Source: Mimachlamys varia (taxonomy: Eukaryota; Mollusca; Bivalvia; Pectinida; Pectinidae). From it: a DNA stretch of 64,000 nucleotides. Below the pieces are notes generated by a model. It saw nothing but the letters and a program-made list of their open reading frames with translations. It searched no databases and was not told the origin of the DNA. This document shows positions 32,011 to 43,282 of this stretch, in pieces. The stretch covers positions 9,307,625-9,371,624 of the forward strand of contig OX392542.1 in the NCBI GenBank assembly GCA_947623455.1. The letters are read 5' to 3'. How positions within the stretch are numbered: position 1 is the first letter of the stretch; every line of letters begins with the position of its first letter. The position numbers and the translations under genes were made by a program.

Positions 32011-33060
32011 TAAACGAACAGACCACTCCACCCCCCCCCCCCCTCCCCTATAATAAAGGTAGATATTTTTCCAACTGGCCTGCTTCGGTTCTAGTCTTAT
32101 ACTTACATCAGATCCACTAATACACAAGTACAAATCTAACACAGTTTATACACCATCGCATTTCTCATCCCTACATTCATAAAACGTGACACTTCATCGT
32201 ACTGCTTCTTCATCGTTCTTGGCCTCATCGCTGATGGATCGGTCAAGGTAAAATTCATATTATTTTAAACAAATATTGAATGATATTTAAAGGAATGAAA
32301 ACCTCTTAATCAATGTAAACTAAAAATGAAAGGAATACAGTAATGTTTGAGTTAGATAGAGAGATGTCTTAACTTGTTCATAGGCTTCAGAAAATATGAT
32401 ATGTAAAGGATCCATTTCTCTCACACCAAAATGAAATAGACAACGATGACACCATTATTTAAAAAAAACGGTCTTATAAATCCTTATAATACGTTAGGTA
32501 ATAAATATGTAAGACATAAGAGAATTGAAAAGAAGAGATAAAAACAGCAAAATCTTGGACGCCCACACGGCATGGTTGATTAACGTAAACGATAATGTTT
32601 ACATCTGTCAGGGAGCCCTACGCCTGATTTACCCTATAAATCCCTGCACACGACACTCGCCATATGTTGTCAGGCGCTCGTTTATGGGACTCAATTCTAG
32701 TTTTATTTAATACCCAATTGCCCGGGAAATGTTGATTGATAGTACAAAAGGCGATCGGTAAATTAATATGTCAATACCAAGCCTTTTCTTCATGCTACAT
32801 TTCCGATCTGCATTAAATTTTATGGTACGTTATTGGAGACTGGACACGTGTATAATTGCTACCGGAATCTTTATCATTGATAAAGATCTCCATGGCGAGC
32901 TAGTGAAGTGGGGATATCGTACTGACAAAACCACTCAATCACATACAATTCTGTCTTCAGGTGATGGCGACTCGCTGAGTGTTCGTTCAGACTCTTGACT
33001 ACCGCACTCCTTGAGTCTTTGACTTGAATGTCCCGTACCATATAACTGCCGGCATACAGG
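32011..33060. other. Stretch with no supported gene
   Basis: It has a C homopolymer at 32031-32043 and then AT-rich DNA. Open frames of up to 76 codons have no recognisable motif. Confidence 0.4.
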
Positions 33061-33064
33061 CTTG

Positions 33065-33610
33065 ATGGACCGACCACACCAGTAACACTATCCCAACGGT
33101 AAGTACCTTACTTACTTATAGTTATGTTATATAATTACCTCAATATTATGTAATATCTAACAATGTTGTGAAGCATGTTTAATGCAATAAGCAGAAAATC
33201 ATTGTCATCATCACATATAGACGTAATGAACCGTACAAACTATTAACCCTAACACAACGGTAAGTAACTTACTTACTTATATTATAGCTGATAGTATACC
33301 AAAGTTGTGAAGCATTTTTAGTGAAATAAGCAGAAATTCATTGTCATCATCATAATTATATAAACGTATTAAACCGTACACATCATTACCCTAACAAAAC
33401 GATAAGTAACTTACATAATTATAGTAGAGTTTATTATTTCTATTCAATGTTACTTACTACATTGTATTTTACAGAGTTGTGTATATATTATTTATCAGAA
33501 AACTATTGTCATTATCACATATATATAAACGATATGACCGACCACACAATTAACACTAACACAACGGTAAGTACCTTACTCACTTACTTATTATAGTAGA
33601 GCAATATTTC
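33065..33610 (+). repeat. Four ~156-bp tandem repeats, each with a splice-donor-like motif
   Basis: Each unit contains a CAACG-GTAAGTA or similar junction, at about 33098, 33259, 33401 (GATAAG variant) and 33566, giving spacings of 161, 142 and 165. It is preceded by a CTAACAC or CTATCCC block and followed by ACTTACTTAT. The middle units share AATAAGCAGAAA and ATTGTCATCATCA. The first and last units share GACCGACCACAC. No continuous coding frame runs through them. Confidence 0.75.
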
Positions 33611-34300
33611 TTGATTAACACAAATTGATTATCATAATTTATAATCATGATTATACATTAGATATTAAAACTTGGTAGATGTACATGTTGAAACCGGTTT
33701 TGTCAGAGAAATTATATGATGAATTGACAGAGAGTACGAAAGAAACGTACTTAATATACACATTTTCGTAGTACACGATTTGAAGTTATACAGAACTAGT
33801 TTAATGTTACTTCTAAATTAGTAAATTAAAGGGGTTTTACGCACCTGACCTTTCTGCTTCTACATAAGTTTAGTGGATTCCTACCTTTTGGCCCCTAGCA
33901 TCACTGAAGAGTCCTGGGAGGACGAAACAGCTGTATGATGCAGTTTAATCCATTTTTTCGGCATACTTTATCTGTTACTAAATTTAAGGGGTGCAACATA
34001 TGTGTGTTACGTGATCTTTAAAAGGTGCAGCATGTGTGTGCGTGTTACGTCATCTTCAATGTATCAGTTAATAAGTCACTGAACCTACTTTTTTTGGAGC
34101 ACAAACATTTTAACTCATAGCCGAATTTAAACAGATAAGCACAATGATGAATTTGCGTATTCATGATACTTGCTGAAGAAAGCAATATACTTAAACTGCA
34201 ATTGACGCAATAATTTAGCGAACACAGTCAGCTAAAAAAACGCTAAAATAAGATCACCGCTTAAATATGTACGATTTCAGTACTTACTGTCACACAACGG
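33611..34300. other. AT-rich stretch without a gene
   Basis: I see no recognisable coding, RNA or repeat content beyond short A/T runs. Confidence 0.4.
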
Positions 34301-34692
34301 TTAAAGGCCCAGTATACGTAACTTCAGGAAAATTTTCGTGATTCTGAAAAATTATGAAAAAAAAACAGTTGATAACCTTGCAAAAATAAGCCTAAAACCA
34401 AGTTAATCTGAGCGGTAACTAACAAGAAACTCTTGACAGAAAAAGCCAAAGAATTGAAAACAATTAAGATGGGGCCCACTTCAACAACAAGCCGAAGTTA
34501 GAAGACAGTTCAAAATGGACGAGTGTTTACAAATACCGAGTTTCAACTGCTGCTGTTCCGGTAACCGCGTAAGAATTCATCTTGAATATTGCTGATATCA
34601 GTTAATCTTAACTAAACCAATAAATATAACAAGTTATTAGGCTTGATTTTCGCTTCAAGTTTAGCCGAAAGTTACGTATATTGGGCCTTTAA
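34301..34692 (+). mobile_element. TTAA-flanked MITE, copy 1
   Basis: It is bounded by TTAA at 34301-34304 and 34689-34692. The terminal inverted repeats begin AGGCCCAGTATACGTAACTT on the left and read AGGCCCAATATACGTAACTT from the right. About 390 bp with no coding capacity. TTAA duplications are the mark of piggyBac-group transposases, which I infer mobilised it. A second copy in opposite orientation is at 38192-38584. Confidence 0.8.
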
Positions 34693-35324
34693 GTGATATC
34701 GAGTCTGCTGTGTTGTCTCCTCTTTATCTGTTATTGTTGAACGGCATTACTTTTGATGGCGTCATTTATTAAGGATTGTTTTGCCTCAGTATTTTGCCAA
34801 CTTAAGTAATTAGTTATTCAAAGTTAGTTTTAGAGGGAAAATGCAGGTTAAGCGAGATTATTACTGCGTCACTATTGTAAAAAAATCATTTTAAGGTTTG
34901 GAAAAAGATATAAAATAAACATTTAATGGTGCCATGCATTTGGCAGAGTTTGTTTCAATTTTAAAAGCTTGTAAACGGAAATAAGAAGAGAAAAAACTGC
35001 ATGATTTGAACTCGAAATCCTTATTCCATATGTCGGGATTTTTTTTGGCGAGTGGAATTGTCGACATGTTACGGGCCAATTACATGATCACGTAAAATAA
35101 GCCATGATGCATGTTTACCTTTTAACTGAAATGTCATGAAATAGCGCACATTTGGTTGTGCCGACTATTACACATTAGTATTGATGATTAAACATAGAGT
35201 AAATAGGGATTTAAATGATGATTGGTTGTTGGTAAATATACTGTAACTGAGCCTATCATTGTGATTATTCGATAAGTTATATGCCGAGTGCCCCGCATCA
35301 GCATCTAAACACCGTGATAGTTTA
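34693..35324. other. Stretch with no supported gene
   Basis: AT-rich DNA with short open frames only. No repeat partner was noticed. Confidence 0.4.
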
Positions 35325-35421
35325 TTTCTTCTGGAACACCAGGTGTTAATCATTCCTTTAATCATATGTTGCCCCTTGTTTAATCGATTTTGAGCTCGGA
35401 TGATGGTTTTGTTGACGCTTT
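35325..35421 (+). repeat. Penelope-like 3'-tail fragment
   Basis: It contains TTCTTCTGGAACACCAGGTG, TGCCCCTTGTTTAATCGATT and GGTTTTGTTGACGCTTT. It has an internal deletion relative to the tail at 31.8 kb. Confidence 0.65.
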
Positions 35422-35579
35422 CACAGGCACTTGTGGCCAGGAGAATAACCATGTATATAGATGATATAGCGAAATATGAATAATTGAAAAAAAAAATGAA
35501 TTTTACGTTAGCAGCTCCCATTCATCCTCTGTATTTTGCCTTTTTAAAAAGCTAAAATGTTCCACATTTTTATTTATCG

Positions 35580-36022
35580 ATTGCGAGCGCTGGGTCGTAA
35601 CATCTCAGAAAACCCCCGGAATCCTCGATATAGGAATTACTTGTAACGGAAGTCACTGCTAAAGAGTAGTTCCGAACAACAGTAGACTTAGGGAAAGCCA
35701 GAAAGGTCTCGATGTTCGTTTTTGAGGCAATATACAAACTTCGTTTTTGCGTCAAGTTAAAAACTTTTGTTTTAAATAATCTCCGACGATGGCAGCATCG
35801 GATTTCACTACCAAACACCTAAAGATAGTTTCATGGTAAGCTAAACTTATGTTGTTTGTATACAAATTATTTATGTAATAATTTTATATTTTAGAAGTAC
35901 ATACATATAATCAGAGTAATCTCCCCTGAGACGTTAGCATTGACTTCCGTCACAAGTAATTCCTATATCGAAGATTTCGGGGGTTTTCTGAGATGTTACG
36001 ATCCCGCGCTCGTAACCGTTTA
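35580..36022. mobile_element. Fold-back element with ~80-bp inverted repeats
   Basis: Bases about 35582-35661 pair with about 35935-36020. The matching blocks include TCGTAACATCTCAGAAAACC, CGATATAGGAATTACTTGT and ACGGAAGTCA, with GCGAGCGCTGGG against GCGCGGGA at the outer edge. The arms are about 90% complementary and the 270-bp interior is AT-rich and noncoding. It is either a MITE with long terminal inverted repeats or two inverted copies of one repeat. Confidence 0.7.
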
Positions 36023-37135
36023 ATTTGTAGCACCGCCTGTCAACAAAACCTGTCGATTGTTATAATTGTGTCGATTGTGATTAAAATGTAAGGTCTATAC
36101 TATAAGGAGATTGACATCGGCGTCATGTCTACAGAAATATCCTGGCCGTGGTCAAGGTAAAATTTCTAATATAGTGTCACGAGAGACGACCAATCTGATT
36201 GGTCGAAATCTCCGAATAAACTTCTATTCGGGGAAAAGAGAGTTTCTATTGATTCTGGCCCACCGTATGGAAACGACAGAGAAGTGTACCGTGGGTTTCC
36301 GACGATGGGAAATGATATGTATACGATATCCTTGTATATTATGTCTAAATATTATCAGAAAATAATAAAAACAAATCTCCCGGGACAAATCCAACTAGTA
36401 GATAACGTTACCATAGTGACATCACTATGACGTCAATCCCGCCCAGGGAAGGCTATGACGTGTCACTGAGGGCTTGGTGTCTCCATTGTTTGTTCTTTGG
36501 TTTATGTTTACAGAACACAATCTAATATGATGACATGATTTAAATTAATACTCCTGTACTGAAAAGTAAGACCAGTGCATCTCCTCCACGTTTTTCATAT
36601 TGAGTATGATATTGATATCAGTTCAAATATGCGTCTGAGTGGAGATACACACGATAATATATTACGAAAACAATATAATCAACATGTCGATTAAATTACG
36701 TATTTAGTCCGGAGACGGACGCGAGGTGTCACAGCTGTAAACATTGTAAATACGGAAATCACGTCTATTGGCTTCCTAACGCATACACACACTGAGGCCA
36801 TGGTATCACTCACGTCCTGTTATCACAAAATATTTGTTTATATCGAGGAGAAAATATTAGACACGTTTAATAATGCTATCTTCAAACCTCTGATAGAACG
36901 TTTCCATAGCTACCGTTCCAGACAATACATATTTATATACCTTTTATATCAAGAACAGATAACAGTCCATGGTATTTCCATATATTGTATTGTCATACCA
37001 CTAGGATGGTAGACGCTGCTGGTTGAAATCTTATTACACGATTTATAACTCCGATAGTTGCATCTGTCTCTTGTGAGAAGTAATGCGGTTCATATTGTAT
37101 ACATCTTGCAATCTATATTACTGTACACAAACTTG
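36023..37135. other. Stretch with two adjacent perfect hairpins, no gene
   Basis: GACCAATC-T-GATTGGTC (36188-36204) and CCGAATA-AACTTC-TATTCGG (36212-36231) are perfect stems 7 bp apart. TGACGTCA lies at 36428-36435. Open frames are short. An 84-codon frame covering the hairpins has no family resemblance. Confidence 0.45.
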
Positions 37136-37295
37136 TTTGGCGGCGACTTAATTTCGCGTTTAACGACTATTTCGCGGCGATATAATTTCGCGATAAATAC
37201 GGTCGTAAATTCTATGTACAATACAATACATTTATTTTCGCGAATTTTAATCAAACGCAAAAATTAATCGCGCGCGAAAATAAGTTGGTTTACAG
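37136..37295. repeat. TTTCGCG-rich element
   Basis: Within 160 bp of otherwise AT-rich DNA there are six TTCGCG or CGCGAA sites (37152, 37170, 37188, 37239 and the CGCGCGCGAA region at 37270). The ends are loosely inverted (ACTTGTTTGG against AGTTGGTTT). I think it is a small MITE, but the ends are not firm. Confidence 0.4.
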
Positions 37296-37450
37296 AAATC
37301 GGAATTAACTTCATCTGTCTCTTTCAGACCGATCCTGATTCCTTTTAGGACTAAACAGTGGTATGACGCAGTGTGATTCTCTTTTGGATTAATTTACATA
37401 TAGTCATTTGTGATGTCAATTACGTGTGTTAGTGTTACATCTTTTAAAAC

Positions 37451-37604
37451 TAAAGTAGAACTTCCTTATTTCGAACTCGTATGATTCCGTTTTGTTCGAA
37501 GTATTCTATCGGTCGCGGACAACCTTTACACTAGCATTCAAACTCTCATAACTCGAAGTTTTCCTATGGTCCCATCTACTTCAAGAAAACGTGGTTTGAC
37601 TGTA
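37451..37604. mobile_element. Small pogo/Tigger-like MITE
   Basis: The left end TAAAGTAGAACTTCCTTATT and the right end, read inward, TACAGTCAAACCACGTTTTC are imperfect inverted repeats of the TA-CAGTNNAACC type followed by a TTCGAA-like motif. TA flanks both ends. At 154 bp it cannot code for a transposase. The family call is from end-sequence memory. Confidence 0.45.
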
Positions 37605-38190
37605 GAAAGTTGAAGAAAATTGCTTATTACTATACTTGGTGCATTGCAAAATGATGGTCATACTTACTTCTAAACAAAAAAATATCATATTTGCTTTTGT
37701 AACTGATTTTTTCAGAGCAGGTGTTTAAGTTTTATATTTAAATATCCTTTGTTTCTATATGCTTCTTATTTGTGGTTAATGATCATATTTCCTCTAAATA
37801 TCGATTTTGTTAATTTTAATATACACTGAAGACAAATATTCATCGATGACACTTCTAAAATAATATTTTATTGAAAAAGGAGAAAAGCTATCGTGGGTTC
37901 ATTCATTTAAGTTTCGTGTATATCCTCTTATATTTTAGTGTAAAATATATAAAAGCAAAGCGCCTGAGAATGGTGTTAATTCGGGGAAATAAAAGTCAAA
38001 GTTGGCAAAAGAACACGAATATGCATATTTTGTGGGATGTAGAGTTCATCCAGACTTATCGTTGGTCCCATCCAGTCCTGTTACAGTCTATCTTCCAAAT
38101 TAACATAATATGTACGGATATGACATATTTCCTAATACGTCCGAGATGAGATAAATGTCGATGTATCATAATCATAAGGTATTAATAAAC
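37605..38190. other. AT-rich stretch without a gene
   Basis: I see no recognisable gene, RNA or repeat. Confidence 0.4.
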
Positions 38191-38191
38191 C

Positions 38192-38584
38192 TTAACGGCC
38201 CAATATACGTTACTTTCGGCAAAACTTGAAGCGAAAATCAAGCCTAATAACTTATTATATTTATAGATTTAGTTAAGATTAGCTGATATCAGCAATATTC
38301 AAGATGAATTCTTACGCGGTTACCGGAACAGCAGCAGTTGAAACACGGTACTTGTAAACACGCGTCCATTTCGAACCGTCTTCTACCCTCGGTTTGTTGT
38401 TGAAGTGGGACCCACCTGAATTATTTTCAGTTCTTTGGATTTTTCTGTCAAGGGTTTATTGTTAGTTACCGCTCAGGTTTACTTGATTTTAGGCTTATTT
38501 TTGCTTGGTTATTAACTGGATTTTTTGTCAGAATTTTTCAGAATCAAGAAAAAATTCCTGAAGTTACGTATATTGGGCTTTTAA
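38192..38584 (-). mobile_element. TTAA-flanked MITE, copy 2, inverted
   Basis: This is the reverse-orientation counterpart of 34301-34692. It starts TTAACGGCCCAATATACGTT and ends AAGTTACGTATATTGGGCTT followed by TTAA (38581-38584). Internal blocks such as GATTAGCTGATATCAGCAAT and GAATTCTTACGCGGTTACCG align throughout with the other copy, with scattered substitutions. The two copies are 3.9 kb apart in opposite orientation. Confidence 0.8.
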
Positions 38585-39753
38585 TTAGAGCTATAATTTA
38601 GCCATTTGTCGGCACTATTACAAGCACAGTTTTTGTTTCTGATGAGTATCATAAAGGGCCTGTTTCCAGTAATGTTAATTCTCCATAGGAGCCTGCCCCC
38701 GTATAATTTCTTATCTAGCTCCACTACGGTTTTTTTCTTTTCCGAAGAATAATTTTACACCTTTCCGACACCCGGATTTCATAATTTCAGTGAAAATGTA
38801 TTTTTATAAAGTTGTCATTTTGAGCTTTAAAGACACAAGCTCGTAAATAAAAGAAGGTTATCTCGAAATTGTAATTAGCAACATAGTATAAATTTTTTTT
38901 GATAAATATTTGCAAACCATCGTGTTTATTCATAAAACATAAAAAAAAAAAATTCTCGGATGAAAATGCTCTTGCAAAGACACAATTAGGGGAAAAAAAT
39001 GCCATAAAATTGCAATTTTCTCCCGTTATATAGTTTTGGATGCCAATTTCCATCACAAAATCGGATAGAGCTTAACTTGTTTCATATGTGTACCAAAAAT
39101 CAGCTAATTCCATGTGGTGGAACGTTCTCATATCACCGCCTGAATGTGGTTGTAAATTGAAAGAAAAGGGGAAATGAGTAACAACCTTGTCTGAAACCCT
39201 ATTTTATAGCTTATTATATACAAAATTTTATATTGAATATCAGAGCGATTATTTTCATGACAGTTTTATGATATCAAACAACTAAATAAACAGTATCGAT
39301 ATAAAGATTTACACTGAGGACACCCTGATACATGAATACTTTTCTATCTCAAGTTGTCCTCTTCTGAATTTTCTGATCGTGTGACCTTAAACATTTATCC
39401 GTATCTTCTTGTCTTTGTCTATACGTTTACGGAATCATTGACTCGATGCTAGCTATTCTTGTCTCACTTTCCTTGTTTTATTGTCCCATCTCCAAAGCGT
39501 TGTGGCTCTGTCAGGGTTGGGACCCTGACTTGTTTCACTTTCTTTGTGCCTGCCGACCACGCCACATCGATTAGATAGATTATCCAAATGAAATACTTTA
39601 TTTTGTTCTAAGGAATCAATCAATTCGTTATTATCACACATTTTCGCATAATTGTTCCACACTACTAAGTATTAGCTGTTTACAGCAATCATCGGTGGCT
39701 TGCTATTTTGTTACTTTATCGACGCTTCATAAACCAATCGTTATTGTTTCAAG

Positions 39754-41848
39754 ATGGAGGGTAAATGTGTTGGAGAAGGCTGTCAACTATACTTCAAGAA
39801 ACGTAGTGGCAATAAGAACAGAAGTGCACGCAATGTTAATAGTCCACAATATTAATGGCTCCTAGATACGCTGGTGCAACAAGGATTGTTGTCAGCAAAG
39901 GAACAAGCACTCATTTGCCAGAAGTGCTACATGAAGTATCTTCGGAACAAAAATCAGCCTGAACCTGAAACCGAGTAGAACCGCCATAATCCGCCATCAC
40001 ATATCAAAATCTACCAAAAGTATATATTTTTGTAAAGTTAAATATCTACAGATTTCATTCAATGCAGAATAGGTCAACAATTACCTATTTAAATTACTCA
40101 GAACCAGGAAATAGAGGAAGAAGACGACTCCCCGTCCCATATCCTGCCGTTGCTGACCCTTCATGATCTTTTGAATGGATCATCTTCACACAAAAAATGC
40201 TGTCTCTGTCTTGTTACCTTTGCAATAAATGGAACAGAATCAAAGACATCACCTGATCTATTCACACAATCTGCGGTGCCCCACCTCATCCCGCGTCTGC
40301 TCCATTCACCTTATTGGTAACGACTTAGATCCGTCTACAGAGGTAGTCCTTGATGGTAGAGGTTCCTTGGAATCTCAGTTTCCATCAACATCGTCCGAAA
40401 CCATTAATGACCTCTTAAAAGTGTCGCACGTCCTTTCACAGAACCAGTCTGCGTTTGCAATAAGCTTTTCTTCTCTTGATGACTTGGCATGCATGGCCTG
40501 GACAGGTTGGTCCAAAGATCAGTTCCTCGAAATCCACTATCACTGTTCCCCATATCTTTCATCTGGTATATATACCAAGACTACACACGATGCTCTACTA
40601 CTGTTCTGGGTAAAACTGAAAACCGACATTTCCTGGAGTCAGTGTTCTTCTCCTTTTGGAATTTCCAAGTCAAGTGTGTCCAAAACTTTCCACTCCATAG
40701 TACAGGCATTAGACACATCGATAGACCCACAATTGCTAGGGCCGGATCACTTGACAAGAGAACAGTTGCTCGGGCACAATACTGTCTTTTCAGAAGCATT
40801 TTTTGGAGATAAAGCCACTGCCATATTAGATGGCACCTATATTTATATCCAGAAAAGCTTCAACCACAAGCTCCAGAGAATGTCCTAGCCAGAAGAAGAG
40901 AAACTATCTCAAATTCATGAGCATCGCCTTACTAGATGGCTACATTCTGGACACAGTAGGACCATTCACTGGCAGTGAAAATGATGCTACAATTACAAAA
41001 GATGTCATGGACAAGCTAGTTACTTGGCTACAACCAGATGACAAAGTTGTCGTTGACCGAGGTTTTAGAGATGTCCTACAAGTTCTCGAAGCCTCTGGCC
41101 TCAATACTAGCATGCCGTCATACCTGAAACACGGTCAAAGTCAACATTCTGACGCCCAAGCAAATCTTGACAGAACTATCACCAAATCGAGGTGGACTGT
41201 GGAATCCTATCATGGTCGTCTGAAACACTGGACGTTCTTCCGACAGCTTTATCAATGTCATTGAGGCTTTGCTTCGAACCGTCACAGCCTGTCTGAATGG
41301 TTATAGAGGACCGATCTACCAGAGATCTCCAGAGAGAGATGCCAAAGATAGGCTAATGGCTGAACGTATGAAGGACCGTTTGACAACACCGAATGGTTTA
41401 GCTCAGAGAGTCAAGACAGATCCGGATCTATCTAGACGGGCAAGGTCCGATTTTGTCAAGACGGATGCATCTTCCGTACTGTTTCCCCGTCTCGATCTCG
41501 ATTACTTGAGAACCATTACGTGTGGAACGTATCAGATATCTCTGGCTCCTGGTTACATCGCCGAACATTTAAGTGATGACGGAGACTATGAGGTGCGGCT
41601 TTACCAGCACTCCCCAGACCTTCTCCGATGTCAAATACATTCGCGATACAAAAACGAAATATAACGCCTGGGTACGGTTCACCGTTTCACCTGATGATGA
41701 GGCCCCAATAAAAGATTACTACTGCCAGTGCCCAGTTGGAGAGAGAACGATGGGAATGTGTGCGCATATCTCCAGTATCTTGTACTACAATTGTACCTTG
41801 GGTATTACAGGGCGTTGGAAAACCCTCGACCATTACAACCACAGTTAA
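39754..41848 (+). pseudogene. DDE_Tnp_4 transposase with SWIM finger, frameshifted
   Basis: This would be a cut-and-paste transposase. An N-terminal exon-like frame at 39754-39978 has CVGEGC and CQKC metal-binding-like pairs, and is broken by a TAA at 39853-39855. The main frame 40229-40888 carries a helix-turn-helix-like segment (FGISKSSVSKTFHSIVQAL) and the first catalytic D (AILDGTYIYI). A frameshift near 40880 leads to 40890-41264, with the second D (VVVDRGFRDV) and E (WTVESYHGRLKHW). A second break near 41250 leads to 41269-41664, and a third near 41650 leads to 41660-41848, with a SWIM motif CQC(x9)CAH (PVGERTMGM between). The catalytic triad and SWIM are all still readable, but at least three frameshifts and a stop make it inactive. 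It may also have had an intron near 39980-40100. Confidence 0.8.
39986..40100 (+). repeat. Dispersed repeat R3, copy 1 (within the transposon)
   Basis: About 115 bp starting CCGCCATCACATATCAAAAT and continuing through TTTCATTCAATGCAGAATA. It matches 62078-62190 closely, although neither flank matches for long. It lies between the N-terminal frame and the main transposase frame, so it could be an intron piece or a later insertion. Confidence 0.65.
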
Positions 41849-42179
41849 AGAAATTCCGATAAAACTTGAAATAGTTTTCCATGCGGCAACATGTCAAAAT
41901 GTCATATCTCCAGTATCTTTTACTACAATTGTACCTTGGGTATTACAGGGCGTTGGAAAACCCTCGACCATTACAACCACAGGTAAAGAAATTCCGATAA
42001 AACTTGAAATAGTTTTCCATGCGGCAACATGTCAAAATGTCATATCTCCAGTATCTTGTACTACAATTGTACCTTGGGTATTACAGGGCGTTGGAAAACC
42101 CTCGACCATTACAACCACAGGTAAAGAAATTCCGATAAAACTTGAAATAGTTTTCCATGCGGCAACATGTCAAAATGTC
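41766..42179 (+). repeat. Three 138-bp tandem copies at the transposase 3' end
   Basis: The unit starts ATATCTCCAGTATCTTGTAC at 41766, 41904 and 42042, exactly 138 bp apart (46 codons). Copies are almost identical, with TTGTAC and TTTTAC as variants. The first unit starts inside the SWIM finger codons, so the amplification duplicates the transposase C-terminus. It keeps one shadow frame open over 196 codons. Copies this alike must be younger than the frameshifts suggest for the transposon. Confidence 0.9.
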
Positions 42180-43037
42180 ATATGTCATATGTCAAAAGTA
42201 TGTTTGGGGCTCGATATGAAAGATCCCCGTTACCATGTGACTCACCAAACTTATAAATATAGGTATTATACAATCGTCCGTAGCTATGAACACTCTCGTA
42301 AATGCAAACACCAACCAAAATCATAAGGAACACGTTTTGTGTGTTGTTCTGTCTATTTGTCAGCCAATGTCTTCAACCACGGGGACTTGTGAAGTAGCCA
42401 TCTTGGATTTCTTTCATGAAAAAGTGTTTCTCTCACTTTTTTTCATATCTGTGTACATATTCTCAACATACCGAGCAAATACTCTTGTGTTTTTGTTAAT
42501 TATCTAAAGAAAGTCGGAAATCGGCAATTCAACCATAGGCTAATTCAACCCAAGATTTGAAAATGTTCCACCATTTACATTGTGATGATTTTTCCTCTCA
42601 TCAATAGCATATTACGTACTGTTTGATAGGATAAAAATTGGTTTGCATCCAACGCCCATAAAAGGGTGTATTCTCTAAAAAACACAGTTTTTGTGTCTAA
42701 AATGTTATCATCGAAAATGGCATTTTTGAGATTGTTTCTTCCATAAAACAGCCAAATGGCGCAATGGAAACATGATTTTTTGTCACAATCATGCCATGAA
42801 TGTATTCTTTACGGTGACTATCATTTGATTAGATTTTCATTAATATTTCACATAACATGCACATTTTATCAACACTTAGACAGCTTCTGAAAGGTACAAC
42901 TTTGAGGAGCCATAAAAAACAAACCAAGTGACCTAAATCTTCATACTTTATAGATTTGTGACCACAACGACATGGGCAATGCACCACCAACAGGAAATTT
43001 GAATCAGAGAAGGGGCCATTTTGGAAACAGGCCCTTT

Positions 43038-43150
43038 CTATTCATTAAGTAAAATATCCTTTTTTTTCATTTCCAGTAGTTACTTATGTACAGACAGAAC
43101 ACGGTCTTATTTGTATCCGGTAAACTGGTAGCATAGGTCAATTAGTGAAC
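43038..43150. other. Right flank of the ISL2EU-like transposon
   Basis: Short unique stretch. No gene is seen. Confidence 0.4.
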
Positions 43151-43153
43151 GGT

Positions 43154-43282
43154 GTAGTACTACACTGCTGACACGTAGGTAGTAGCCATCCAGTAGTACT
43201 ACACTGCTGACACGTAGGGAGTAGCCATCCAGTAGTACTACACTGCTGACACGTAGGGAATAGCCATCCAGTAGTACTACTT
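43154..43282. repeat. 39-bp tandem repeat, 3.3 copies
   Basis: The unit starts GTAGTACTACACTGCTGACA at 43154, 43193, 43232 and 43271 (partial). The period is 39 bp, so a minus-strand frame shows a 13-residue repeat (VVLLDGYSLRVSS). No other support for a protein was seen. Confidence 0.9.

Larger units (their letters stand above)
38653..43037 (+). mobile_element. ISL2EU/Harbinger-like DNA transposon, degraded
   Basis: A 16-bp perfect terminal inverted repeat, AAAGGGCCTGTTTCCA, lies at 38653-38668 with its complement at 43022-43037. Between them is a transposase pseudogene (39754-41848) with a DDE domain of the DDE_Tnp_4 type and a SWIM finger, which I associate with ISL2EU/IS4EU-type Harbinger relatives. 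The span is 4.4 kb. No convincing target-site duplication was seen. The 5' 1.1 kb and 3' 0.85 kb are noncoding. Confidence 0.75.

Noticed and set aside
41736..42326. 196-residue protein with three 46-residue repeats
   Set aside because: It is a shadow frame of the 138-bp triplication. The frame matching the transposase SWIM finger is a different one.
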